Shown here in pieces: positions 1-7,398 of a stretch of DNA of 37,168 nucleotides. The DNA lies in NCBI GenBank assembly GCA_947470515.1, contig CANITF010000031.1:1-37168 (forward strand). Reading direction: 5' to 3'. This stretch comes from Flavobacteriales bacterium (GTDB taxonomy: Bacteria; Bacteroidota; Bacteroidia; Flavobacteriales_D; Crocinitomicaceae). A program made the translations under genes and the position numbers. Positions within the stretch are counted from its first letter, which is position 1; each line of letters opens with the position of its first letter. Under the pieces are notes generated by a model that did no database searches, was not told the origin of the DNA, and saw only the letters and a program-made list of their open reading frames with translations.

Positions 1-411
1 TTATATTGTATAATTTTAGGTTTTGTGGGTTATAAAAATATAAGAGTTTTTATAAACAAGATGTAAACGAAAAAACACTGTGTTTATGTATTCTTTCTTG
101 TTTATTAACAATTGAACGTTTTATTAATTTGTTGATATTTAAAATTATAAAAAGGTGTATTAATTGTGCTTTAAGTTATTGATAAAAAATGAATACTATT
201 ATTAACTTTTATAGGATTTGTAATAAAAACTTAAGCTTAGAAATTCTATAGTATATTCCTAATTATAATTGTTATTAGTTATAAACTATAAATCATCAAT
301 AATCTTTATAAGTGTGTTAAAAACAAATTTTATTAAACCTTGATTTAAAAGGGTTACAGCAATTAATAAGATATGGAATGTTTAAAACTTGATTCAATTG
401 TTGATATACAC
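1..411. other. A+T-rich non-coding region upstream of rpiB
   Basis: I see no convincing gene, RNA or mobile element here. The stretch is extremely A+T-rich with stop codons in all frames. Two TTGTTGATAT-like words occur, near 130 and 398. I looked for DnaA boxes of the TTATCCACA type and found no good match, so I do not call an origin. The window edge may cut off a neighbouring gene whose upstream region this is. Confidence 0.5.
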
Positions 412-419
412 TACCTTTG
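389..419 (+). promoter_or_regulatory. Bacteroidota-type promoter of rpiB
   Basis: TACCTTTG at 412-419 matches the Bacteroidota -7 element TAnnTTTG. A TTG at 389-391 lies 20 nt upstream, as expected for the -33 element. The start codon is only 16 nt after the -7 element, so the predicted leader is under 15 nt. Confidence 0.65.
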
Positions 420-434
420 TTTTAAAATGAAGTT

Positions 435-872
435 ATGAGTAAGGTAGTTATTCCAATAGGCGCGGATCACGCAGGGTTTAGTTTAAAAGAAAAGGTTATA
501 CAACACTTAAAAAAAAGAGGTTTTGAAACAAAAGATTTCGGTTGCTTTTCTGAAGAAAGCATAGATTACCCAGATTTTGGACACCCTGTTGCCTCTATGG
601 TTGAAGAAAATGTTGGGATGAAAGGAATTTTAATTTGTGGTTCAGGAAACGGAATAAATATGACAGCAAATAAACATCAAGGAGTTAGAAGCGCTCTCTG
701 TTGGAAAAAAGAAATTGCTGAATTAGCGCGCTTACACAATGATGCAAATGTAATTGCGTTACCAGCCAGATTTATTACAGAAAAAGAAGCTATTGAGATG
801 ATCGATGTGTTTTTAACGACTGATTTTGAAGGAGGAAGACATCAAATGAGAGTAAATAAAATTGGGTGTTAA
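435..872 (+). CDS. rpiB: Ribose-5-phosphate isomerase B
   Basis: This enzyme interconverts ribose 5-phosphate and ribulose 5-phosphate in the non-oxidative pentose phosphate pathway, in the cytosol. The 145-residue length is normal for the RpiB/LacAB family. Visible landmarks are the N-terminal GADHAGF motif (residues 9-15), the DYPD segment (44-47), the catalytic cysteine region ICGSGNG with Cys68, the ANKHQGVR segment (78-85), and HNDAN with His101 that closes the substrate site. The ATG at 435 follows a good promoter at very short distance. Its stop codon overlaps the stop of the convergent TlpA-like gene by 4 nt. The family also includes sugar isomerases such as allose-6-phosphate isomerase, so substrate preference is inferred. 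Confidence 0.95.
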   Translation: MSKVVIPIGADHAGFSLKEKVIQHLKKRGFETKDFGCFSEESIDYPDFGHPVASMVEENVGMKGILICGSGNGINMTANKHQGVRSALCWKKEIAELARLHNDANVIALPARFITEKEAIEMIDVFLTTDFEGGRHQMRVNKIGC

Positions 873-2092
873 TTAGCCTTTAACATTGATTCTATTAATA
901 ACACCGTTTCTTTCATATAATTTAAATAGTGCTCCCCTGTTCCTGGCCCAGAAAACCCAGTGTGTATTTTTTTTATTTGTCCATCACGGCCAATAAAAAT
1001 TGCAGTAGGAAATGAAATTATATGGCTGAGCATTTTAAAATGTTCTGATGCTAAATCTTTGTTTGCACCACCACCAACTAAGAAAATAAAATCTAAATCG
1101 AGTCTTTTTTGAAGTGACGCAATTTTCGTTGAATACTCTTCAAACGAATCCCCTACTTCATAACCAATAGATATTATTTCCAAACCTTGATCACGGTATT
1201 TATTTTTTAATTCTTTGAAATAGCGTGTTTCATCCATACAGTTTGGACACCATGTTCCCATTATTTGAATAATGGTTATTTTTCCTTCTAAACGATCGTT
1301 TGGAAAGGTAAATTTATTTCCTTGAAGATCTTTTAATTCGAAATGGAATTTTGTTGTGTCTACCAAAAAAGTTAAGGAGTCTGGGTTTGTAAGCTGAAAA
1401 GTTTCATTTTTCCGTGCTTCCCAAGTTGTTTCCCAATGCTTCCCGCTAAAAAAGGATCCATAAATTGAGTCGTTTTGCATTTTTCCAGTAAATAAAAAAG
1501 CGTGTGAACCATCAAAACATGAAAGTAAAAGAGTGTTTCCTTTCACTTCACCACTTAAAAAACGATAATCACCTGTTTCCGTTAGAAAGGTTCCGTTTAT
1601 TGCGCTTTTATTTTGGTTAAAAAGGCCTGTAGCTTTATATGCGTCTACTGTGTTTGGTTCAAAGGTGGATTCCCATTTCCCACCAAAATTAACAGGATCA
1701 AGAGGTGATGAATGACTTGTTTTTGAAAAAGAAGTAAGATCACATGGAATTTTATAATTAACGCCTTTGTTAAGATTCTGCCAATATCCAGAGATGAGAG
1801 AATTGCTTTTTATATTTAAAAAAAGTGTGGAATTAAATAGAGGAAAGGATAATTTCAGAGAATCTTTCGTTATTTGATCTTGAATTAATGTGATTTTTTC
1901 TTCGCCATTGAAAATTGTGAAGACGAATGTTTTGTTTTTTTTTGCAATAACAAACTTGAAGGGTAGCCGAGAGTTTTCATTTAATTGCAAATTACCGGAC
2001 CAGTTACCTTTTTTAAGTCGTGGTAAGCAGTTTTGACCAGTGACATGGAGTGTTATTAGAAAGAAGAAACAACACCTTAAAAAATTAAACAT
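869..2092 (-). CDS. Secreted TlpA-like thioredoxin-fold protein
   Basis: A probable periplasmic or envelope thiol-disulfide protein of the TlpA/ResA/AhpC-TSA kind, 407 residues from the chosen start. I chose the ATG at 2092 because it opens a clear signal peptide (MFNFLRCCFFFLITLHVTGQ); the longer reading frame back to 2185 would bury it. Residues about 20-240 form a beta-rich N-terminal part with repeated GKW/GSFF-type strands, of no family I can name. The C-terminal about 140 residues are a redoxin domain with the active-site motif WCPNC, cysteines at 282 and 285, followed by the usual ELKNKYRDQGLEIISIGYE strand-helix region. It may reduce or oxidise exported proteins; the partner is unknown. 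It diverges from the sigma-factor gene and converges on rpiB. Confidence 0.8.
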   Translation of the reverse strand: MFNFLRCCFFFLITLHVTGQNCLPRLKKGNWSGNLQLNENSRLPFKFVIAKKNKTFVFTIFNGEEKITLIQDQITKDSLKLSFPLFNSTLFLNIKSNSLISGYWQNLNKGVNYKIPCDLTSFSKTSHSSPLDPVNFGGKWESTFEPNTVDAYKATGLFNQNKSAINGTFLTETGDYRFLSGEVKGNTLLLSCFDGSHAFLFTGKMQNDSIYGSFFSGKHWETTWEARKNETFQLTNPDSLTFLVDTTKFHFELKDLQGNKFTFPNDRLEGKITIIQIMGTWCPNCMDETRYFKELKNKYRDQGLEIISIGYEVGDSFEEYSTKIASLQKRLDLDFIFLVGGGANKDLASEHFKMLSHIISFPTAIFIGRDGQIKKIHTGFSGPGTGEHYLNYMKETVLLIESMLKAN

Positions 2093-2197
2093 GTATTTTT
2101 GCTTTTGGAATAGTAAAAATAATGCTTTTTTGTCGGTAACTTTATCTCTAATGCAACCTTTTTTAAAAAACACTAGTCTTTGCAAATAGACGCAGGT

Positions 2198-2734
2198 ATG
2201 GATGATACAACTTTAGTAATAGAATGTGTTAAAGGGAATGTTCGTGCACAGCAAAAGTTGTTTGATAAATTTGCTCGGAAAATGTTAGGCGTTTGTTTAA
2301 GGTATTCTAAAAACACTGAACAAGCCGAAGATGTTTTACAAGATGGATTTGTAAAAGTTTACAGCAAGTTAAAAGACTTCAAAATGGAAGGCTCTTTGGA
2401 AGGCTGGATAAGACGGATAATGGTGAATACGGCACTTGACCAGATTAGAAAAAACGGTAAATTGTTGGGAGACACAAACATTGATGATGTAGGATATAAA
2501 ATTGAAAACAATGCTTTTGTTTTTGAAGGATTGGTTGCTGAAGACTTAATGAAATTAGTTCAGTCAATGCCAACAGGATATAAAGTTGTATTTAATATGT
2601 TTGCAATTGAAGGATACACACATTTTGAAATAGCAAAAACGCTTGGAATTAGTGAGAACACATCAAAGTCTCAATATTCGAGAGCAAGGGCATATTTAAG
2701 AGAAAAACTAGAATTAATAGACGGTGGAAGGTAA
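2198..2734 (+). CDS. ECF-type RNA polymerase sigma factor
   Basis: An alternative sigma-70 family factor (ECF group) that directs RNA polymerase to a specific promoter set. It is 178 residues from the ATG at 2198. A TTG six codons earlier (2180) is possible, but it overlaps a TTTG that may belong to the promoter, so I prefer the ATG. Region 2 is visible as the segment around LRYSKNTEQAEDVLQDGF and the following GSLEGWIRRIMVNTALD (about residues 40-87). Region 4 is the helix-turn-helix around EGYTHFEIAKTLGISENT near the C terminus. Its last codons overlap the GTG start of the next gene by 11 nt, implying coupled translation with a likely membrane-bound regulator. Confidence 0.9.
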   Translation: MDDTTLVIECVKGNVRAQQKLFDKFARKMLGVCLRYSKNTEQAEDVLQDGFVKVYSKLKDFKMEGSLEGWIRRIMVNTALDQIRKNGKLLGDTNIDDVGYKIENNAFVFEGLVAEDLMKLVQSMPTGYKVVFNMFAIEGYTHFEIAKTLGISENTSKSQYSRARAYLREKLELIDGGR

Positions 2735-3563
2735 AGACAATATAAAGGATCTTTTTGGAGAAAAGTTAGGCTCGTTTGAGGCGAATGTTCGCCCGGAACT
2801 TTGGTCTAATATCTCATCTCAAATTGGGGGCGCCACCAGCGTAACAGGCACAACCTTGATAGCTAAAATAGTGATCGGAATTTCCGTTGCAGCCTCTATT
2901 ACAACTGTTGCGTATTTTGTTTTTACAGACAATGACCCCGTTGAAAAAACTCCAAGCAAAATAATTTCTATTCCTGATAACAATTCTAAAACAACACTTT
3001 CGGACACTAAAAAAGTAGTAGGTAAAAAAGAGAATTCTACTAATCAATATGTAGCCGACAATTTTGTAAGTAATTATTTACCAGAAGTTTTAAATACGAG
3101 TTTAGGCGAAGTTTATACTGAAGAAAATAGTGTGGTAGAACATATAATTCCGCCGACGATAATCAACAAGGATAACAAAGAAGCTGTTATTAATAAAAAT
3201 ATTGAACAAGTTGCGCAGATTAATAAAAACGAAAGTGAACATGTTTCACCAGAAATAGTTGAGGCCTCAGAAAAGGTTGAGTCCCTAGGTGTTTTGCCAA
3301 ATGTTTTTACACCGAATGGAGACAGAATTAATGATGTTTTTTCTGTTGAATCGAAAGGCCTTTCTGATTTTAGTATCGTTGTTATTGATAAAAACAGTAA
3401 GATAATTTATCAATCAATAGACGTTAATTTTGTTTGGGATGGCACAGGTTTAAATGGTGAGATTGTTACAAAAGGAACGTACATTTATTATATCACTGCG
3501 CGCAATTTGAAGGGTGAATTGATAAGCAAACACAGCATGTTAAACATTGAAACAGATCGTTAA
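2724..3563 (+). CDS. Membrane-anchored putative anti-sigma partner with T9SS type B domain
   Basis: A 279-residue protein translated from a GTG at 2724 inside the sigma-factor gene; a TAG codon in frame at 2718 excludes a longer form. Residues 1-44 are a short cytosolic segment (LFGEKLGSFEANVRPELW), of a kind often found next to ECF sigma genes in this phylum. Residues 45-67 are one transmembrane helix, about 68-188 a low-complexity acidic and Asn/Glu-rich linker, and about 189-279 a gliding-motility-associated/CHU_C type domain (VLPNVFTPNGDRINDVF, then VWDGTGLNG and GTYIYYI). That domain is normally the C-terminal secretion signal of T9SS type B cargo. With no cleavable signal peptide the protein is probably held in the inner membrane with this domain in the periplasm. 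An anti-sigma role is inferred only from gene order. Confidence 0.75.
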   Translation: MEGKDNIKDLFGEKLGSFEANVRPELWSNISSQIGGATSVTGTTLIAKIVIGISVAASITTVAYFVFTDNDPVEKTPSKIISIPDNNSKTTLSDTKKVVGKKENSTNQYVADNFVSNYLPEVLNTSLGEVYTEENSVVEHIIPPTIINKDNKEAVINKNIEQVAQINKNESEHVSPEIVEASEKVESLGVLPNVFTPNGDRINDVFSVESKGLSDFSIVVIDKNSKIIYQSIDVNFVWDGTGLNGEIVTKGTYIYYITARNLKGELISKHSMLNIETDR

Positions 3564-4267
3564 GTTTCTTTTAAATGCTCATTATATCCTTTTATTGCTT
3601 TGTAATAAATAATTAAACTTATTATTAGCAGTATATGGCTCACATCGTTTCTGTCAAACCATTGATGAAAATTTATTTTTTTTGATTGAACAAAAGCTGA
3701 TGGGATAAGCACCAAAGCACTAATCCAAAGATATTTAAAAGAGTTGGTTATTGTTTTCTGATAGTAATATCCTAGAAAACCTAATGTTATTCCTAAACCA
3801 ATTATTGAGTTTATACCCGGAACAATTAATCCTTTTTGTGGGTCTTCACTAATATCTAAGAAAACACAAACATAAGTTACCGCCAAAATTGCCAACAAAA
3901 GCTTTATTTTAAAAAAAATAACAAAGCGTTTTTGCCAATTTTCGTTTGGATAAATGGAAATAATAGCACGTTCTACAAAGTAGACGGCAATAATTCCGAA
4001 ATACCAAGAGACATATCTACCAGAGATGCCCCAATAAAGAAACACGAAATGGCTTAATCCTCCTGCAAAAAACCCAATACCGAAAACAATAAAGAACCAT
4101 TTCCAGTTTATAAAAAAGGGCGTTTGCAAGGTAAACTTTGAAACTTTATAAGCAAGAAACAAAGCAACTATAAGTATGATTGTGTCTCCGAATAAAGCGT
4201 TTATCTCTAGAAATTTATAACCGAAAATGGTTGTTTCGATTTTATCAAAGTCCTGTCCTATTAACAT
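3560..4267 (-). CDS. Seven-helix membrane protein of unknown function
   Basis: I do not recognise the family with confidence. From the ATG at 4267, one nucleotide after the upstream SDR gene's stop codon, it is 235 residues; an ATG at 4321 would add 18 poorly hydrophobic residues overlapping that gene. About seven transmembrane helices are visible (roughly 27-42, 53-77, 86-105, 115-140, 145-168, 172-190, 208-224). Two short intramembrane Ser-His motifs stand out: GGLSHF in helix 2 (Ser72-His73) and NDVSHI at the start of helix 7 (Ser210-His211). They could form a metal or active site, but this is speculative. It is the last gene of a four-gene operon with an epimerase, a CPBP protein and an SDR. 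Its stop overlaps the end of the convergent sigma-partner gene. Confidence 0.7.
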   Translation of the reverse strand: MLIGQDFDKIETTIFGYKFLEINALFGDTIILIVALFLAYKVSKFTLQTPFFINWKWFFIVFGIGFFAGGLSHFVFLYWGISGRYVSWYFGIIAVYFVERAIISIYPNENWQKRFVIFFKIKLLLAILAVTYVCVFLDISEDPQKGLIVPGINSIIGLGITLGFLGYYYQKTITNSFKYLWISALVLIPSAFVQSKKINFHQWFDRNDVSHILLIISLIIYYKAIKGYNEHLKET

Positions 4268-4268
4268 G

Positions 4269-5087
4269 TTATTTGCGGTGCTCCTCGAATTTATGAATAT
4301 TCTTGAGAATAATTTTTTCAACTAACATGGGAAATCGAGGTTGTAAAAAAGCATTTAATTTTCCTATTGAAGTTAGAACGGTTATGAATTTTCTTTTAGA
4401 AAGATTTTTAAAAACTGCTTTAGCAACATATTCGGTTGATTGCACCTTCTTGTCTTTTCGTGATGCCAATATTAATTTAGAACCATCTGCCGCAATCGCT
4501 TCTTTATTGTGCTCAATATCTGTTATTCCTACAAAAATAAGACCTACATGAATCTGATTTTTTGCTTCCTCGAGCCTTATGGATTCTGCAAATGCGCGTA
4601 AAGCCATTTTAGATGAACAATAAGCTGACATTGCTGGAATCCCCCTGATTCCGGCTAAACTTGAAATAAAAACAATACTTCCTTTTGTTTCTCGTAAGTG
4701 TTTTATTGCTGGTATCGTTGGGTAGACCGCTCCTAATAAGTTGCTGTCAAAGATTGTTTTGAAAACTTCAGGATTTACATCAGCAACATTGCCTCGCATA
4801 GACACGCCAACATTATTTATTAGAAAATCAATTTTACCAAAAACTTCAATTGTCTCATCAATTAAACGCTGACTTTCTTCAATGATGGAAACGTCACAAC
4901 AAACAGTGTGGGCTCTTGGGTTTATTTTGGCAACTTCAGTTTTTGTTAAATCAAGACGCTCTTGGTCTCGTCCATTCAGTACAATGTTAACGCCTTTAGC
5001 AGCAAGATTTAGAGCAATAGCTTTTCCAATGCCCCGACTAGAGCCTGTAATTATTGCAACTTTACCTTCGAATTTATTAAAACTCAT
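4269..5087 (-). CDS. Short-chain dehydrogenase/reductase (SDR)
   Basis: A classical SDR oxidoreductase, 272 residues, NAD(P)-dependent and probably cytosolic or membrane-associated. The Rossmann motif TGSSRGIG is at residues 14-21, the structural NNVG (a variant of NNAG) at 91-94, and the catalytic tetrad is complete: Asn116, Ser143, Tyr156, Lys160 (SAYCSSK). Asn38-Gly39-Arg40 after beta-2 suggests NADP(H) preference, as an inference. The C-terminal part (MLVEKIILKNIHKF) resembles the membrane-associating tail of DHRS7/11-beta-HSD-like members, which act on lipids or steroids; the substrate here is unknown. The ATG overlaps the stop of the upstream CPBP gene by 4 nt (ATGA), so the two are translationally coupled. 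Confidence 0.9.
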   Translation of the reverse strand: MSFNKFEGKVAIITGSSRGIGKAIALNLAAKGVNIVLNGRDQERLDLTKTEVAKINPRAHTVCCDVSIIEESQRLIDETIEVFGKIDFLINNVGVSMRGNVADVNPEVFKTIFDSNLLGAVYPTIPAIKHLRETKGSIVFISSLAGIRGIPAMSAYCSSKMALRAFAESIRLEEAKNQIHVGLIFVGITDIEHNKEAIAADGSKLILASRKDKKVQSTEYVAKAVFKNLSKRKFITVLTSIGKLNAFLQPRFPMLVEKIILKNIHKFEEHRK

Positions 5088-5836
5088 TTTTTTGTTTTGA
5101 TATAATTGATATCAGGATGAAATTTTAATGCTGTAAAACTGTTCGTCCAAGCCATTGCAACATGCACCAAAAACGCTATCCAAATAGTTCCAGATGCTAA
5201 AGTAAGCAAACAAAGTACTAAACCAAGTGGAATAGCGCCAATTGTTTCATCTAGTCCTTTTGGAATATGTGTTGCAGAGTATAAAGCTATATTTACTGCA
5301 ATTACCGGCCAAACACCGATTGAATCTACTAAAGGAAAAAGCAATACACCACGAAACAAAAACTCATACCCAAAAAGATATATTGCCCATCCAAAAGCAT
5401 TGATGAAGACAATCTTTTTGGTCCAGTTCTTTGCACGGATTTGTGGGTAATTGACTAAGTTTTTTGTTTTTTTAGCGCTGAAATAAGCTAAAGGCACAAC
5501 AAGGACACATAATCCAACAGTCCAAACGACAGAAAAGATTGTTGTTTCTGAAATAAAGGTTAGTCCATAATCAGCAAGATTGTATGCGGGTAAACAAATT
5601 AAGCAAATGACTATGGGTGCCACTCCCATGCTTAAGAAACCAAAGTATTTAGTAAAAAAAATGTGTTTTACCGAGGCGTCATCGAATGAATTATTGGAAT
5701 AAAACCAACTTTTTATTTTTGTAGACTGAGCTGTAAACCAATATATTATAAAAAATATTAAAGATAATATAGTTGGTAAAAAAGTGTTGAGATCTCCTGG
5801 TTGCCAAGATAAATCAATTGGTAATGTCTGATACAT
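5084..5836 (-). CDS. CPBP (Abi/Rce1-like) family intramembrane protein
   Basis: A 250-residue polytopic membrane protein with the motif set of the CPBP family (CAAX prenyl protease Rce1, bacteriocin-processing, Abi). Motif 1 appears as GYEFLFRGVLLF (about residues 156-167), with Tyr in place of the first glutamate of the usual EExxxR. Motif 2 is LYSATHI, with His seven residues after a conserved aliphatic run. Motif 3 is HVAMAWTN. About six to eight transmembrane helices surround them. The family includes intramembrane glutamic endopeptidases and non-proteolytic members, so whether it cleaves anything is open. It starts 3 nt after the epimerase gene's stop and overlaps the SDR start by 4 nt. 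Confidence 0.75.
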   Translation of the reverse strand: MYQTLPIDLSWQPGDLNTFLPTILSLIFFIIYWFTAQSTKIKSWFYSNNSFDDASVKHIFFTKYFGFLSMGVAPIVICLICLPAYNLADYGLTFISETTIFSVVWTVGLCVLVVPLAYFSAKKTKNLVNYPQIRAKNWTKKIVFINAFGWAIYLFGYEFLFRGVLLFPLVDSIGVWPVIAVNIALYSATHIPKGLDETIGAIPLGLVLCLLTLASGTIWIAFLVHVAMAWTNSFTALKFHPDINYIKTKK

Positions 5837-5839
5837 AAC

Positions 5840-6832
5840 TTATTTTTTTAAATATCCGTTTTCTTTAAACCATTCAAAACACTCAAGCGCGGCAGTTTCG
5901 ATCGGTGTTTGTGGCATTAATAGTTCTTTGTGAGCTTTTTCTGCAGAGTAATAATGATGTTCTGAAGAAAGCACCGCTAATTCTTTTGTAATAGAAGGGT
6001 AGTATTTAAAAACGCTAGCTAAAAAAGAACTTAATGTGCCATAAGCAATTACCACTTTTGAGGAAAATTTGCGAGTAGGAGCTTTAGCGCCGATTGCAGC
6101 AGCCATTTTTTCAAACGATTCTTTATAGGTAAGATTAAAATTACCTAAAATATAGCACTGACCTATTTCCCCCATTGTAATAGCGTTGGCCATAGCTGTT
6201 GCAACGTCCTTGACAGCAGTAAAATTCTTTCCGCCCAATGAATATCCGGGAACTTTGTTTTTATAAAGGGCAAGAATCATTGCTCCTGAGCTTGGTCGAG
6301 AATCATAAGGCCCGATCATAAACGTTGGGTTTACAATTATTGCTGGAAGCCCTTCTTCTTTAACTGCTTTCAACACCAATTGCTGCGCTTTGTATTTAGA
6401 GTCTAAATAATCAATACCATATTTAAATGAATTATATTTTGATTGTTCGTTTCCTGGATTTGAAGCAGTCGATCCAGGTCCAAAAGAATTGGCTGTTCCA
6501 ACATAAATTAAACGTTTTATGGCATGTTTTAGGGTTGCATTAATAACATTTTGTACGCCATCAATGTTGACTTTGTTGACCATTTCATTTCTTGCAGGAA
6601 ACATACTTGTTGAGGCCGCGCAGTGAAAAACGACGTCTTTATTTACGAAAGCGTCATTTAATGCTGCTGGGTCCAGAATGTTTCCATAATATAGTTTGAT
6701 TGGTAGCCCTTTCAAAGTAATTGGGTCTTTTCCAGGCTCAAGTAAAACACTTATATTGTAGCCTCTATTTAGAAGCTCTCTAACTAAATTGCTTCCTAAC
6801 ACTCCGTCTGGCCCCGTAACTAGAATTTCCAT
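5840..6832 (-). CDS. NAD-dependent epimerase/dehydratase family protein
   Basis: An extended-SDR enzyme of 330 residues. The nucleotide-binding motif TGPDGVLG covers residues 6-13 (GxxGxxG at 7-13), Asp66 and the HCAAST loop (70-75) line the cofactor, and the active-site pair is Tyr142-Lys146 (YLDSK). The overall pattern, with VNIDGVQNVINA and NPTFMIGPYDSRPSS, is close to the dihydroflavonol-4-reductase/3-beta-HSD/HpnA branch rather than nucleotide-sugar epimerases, so it may act on a lipid or isoprenoid; that is inference. It is the first gene of the four-gene operon running left to 3560 and has a TAnnTTTG element 15 nt before its ATG. Confidence 0.85.
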   Translation of the reverse strand: MEILVTGPDGVLGSNLVRELLNRGYNISVLLEPGKDPITLKGLPIKLYYGNILDPAALNDAFVNKDVVFHCAASTSMFPARNEMVNKVNIDGVQNVINATLKHAIKRLIYVGTANSFGPGSTASNPGNEQSKYNSFKYGIDYLDSKYKAQQLVLKAVKEEGLPAIIVNPTFMIGPYDSRPSSGAMILALYKNKVPGYSLGGKNFTAVKDVATAMANAITMGEIGQCYILGNFNLTYKESFEKMAAAIGAKAPTRKFSSKVVIAYGTLSSFLASVFKYYPSITKELAVLSSEHHYYSAEKAHKELLMPQTPIETAALECFEWFKENGYLKK

Positions 6833-6846
6833 TGTTAATTTTTGCG

Positions 6847-6854
6847 CAAAAGTA
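6847..6854 (-). promoter_or_regulatory. Promoter -7 element of the epimerase operon
   Basis: On the minus strand this reads TACTTTTG, a perfect TAnnTTTG. Its last base is 15 nt from the ATG at 6832. The -33 region is weak (GTTA about 19 nt upstream). Confidence 0.55.
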
Positions 6855-6903
6855 GCGCGTTATATGTAATAATTAACCTAAAAGGCCGTCTTTTTATAAA
6901 AAT

Positions 6904-6935
6904 AAAAAAGCTCTGTGAACGCACAGAGCTTTTTT
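6904..6935 (-). terminator. Intrinsic terminator after tRNA-Cys
   Basis: A perfect 14-bp stem (6904-6917 with 6922-6935), core GCTCTGTG/CACAGAGC, with the 4-nt loop AACG. On the minus strand it ends in a run of T, two bases after the tRNA 3' end. Confidence 0.85.
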
Positions 6936-6936
6936 G

Positions 6937-7007
6937 AGGTCTCGTCCGGATTCGAACCGGAGTAGACGGTTTTGCAGACCGGTGCCTAACCGCTCGGCCA
7001 CGAGACC
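6937..7007 (-). tRNA. tRNA-Cys (GCA anticodon)
   Basis: Read on the minus strand, a complete 71-nt cloverleaf can be folded. The acceptor stem is GGTCTCG with CGAGACC and discriminator T. The D arm is GCC/GGC, the anticodon loop is CTGCAAA (anticodon GCA), the variable region is 4 nt, and the T arm is TCCGG-TTCGAAT-CCGGA. The 27-43 pair at the foot of the anticodon stem is C-U. CCA is not encoded. A TACATTTG promoter element sits 12 nt upstream and a strong terminator follows. Confidence 0.95.
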
Positions 7008-7018
7008 GTTTTGAAGTG

Positions 7019-7026
7019 CAAATGTA
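7019..7026 (-). promoter_or_regulatory. Promoter -7 element of tRNA-Cys
   Basis: Minus-strand TACATTTG, a perfect TAnnTTTG, ends 12 nt before the tRNA 5' end. It lies between the folB stop codon and the tRNA, so the tRNA is probably its own transcription unit. Confidence 0.6.
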
Positions 7027-7041
7027 AGAAAAAAATTGAAA

Positions 7042-7398
7042 TTAATCCTCTTCAATGATAATTGCTACGTTTTGTACATCTCCATTTATCGGTGGACAAA
7101 TTTTTGTAAGTTTTAATTTAATGTGATCAATATTGGTGATTTCTGCTTTCAAACGATTAACAATTCTTTGGCCAACATGCTCTATTAGTTTTGAGCGAAT
7201 AGCCATCTCTTCTGTTATTATTTTATTTACATCACAATAATCTATTGTTTTATTAAGGTCGTCTGAATTGGCTGCTTCTGAAAAATTTGTGTTTAACATA
7301 ACATCAACACTATAATGCCCACCAATTCTTTCTTCTTCTGGTAAGCAGCCATGAAAAGCATAAATTTTTATGCCATTTACCTCAATTGTGTGTTTCAT
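7042..7398 (-). CDS. folB: Dihydroneopterin aldolase
   Basis: This enzyme cleaves 7,8-dihydroneopterin to 6-hydroxymethyl-7,8-dihydropterin and glycolaldehyde in folate synthesis; it is cytosolic and usually an octamer. The 118-residue length is typical. The FHGCLPEEE motif (residues 15-23) holds the conserved glutamates near the N terminus, TIDYCDV (51-57) carries the active-site tyrosine Tyr54, LIEHVGQRI (71-79) carries the pterin-anchoring Glu73, and LTKICPPI (97-104) carries the catalytic Lys99. Its ATG overlaps the gltX stop by 4 nt, so it is translated as the second gene of the gltX-folB unit. Confidence 0.93.
   Translation of the reverse strand: MKHTIEVNGIKIYAFHGCLPEEERIGGHYSVDVMLNTNFSEAANSDDLNKTIDYCDVNKIITEEMAIRSKLIEHVGQRIVNRLKAEITNIDHIKLKLTKICPPINGDVQNVAIIIEED

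Noticed and set aside
1-434. Possible replication origin in the A+T-rich leader
   Set aside because: No convincing DnaA boxes, no dnaA or rsmG-type neighbour; A+T richness alone is not enough even with parS sites 13 kb away.
2180-2197. TTG start for the sigma factor
   Set aside because: It would add six residues with no family match, and its bases overlap a possible promoter TTTG; the ATG at 2198 fits the domain start.
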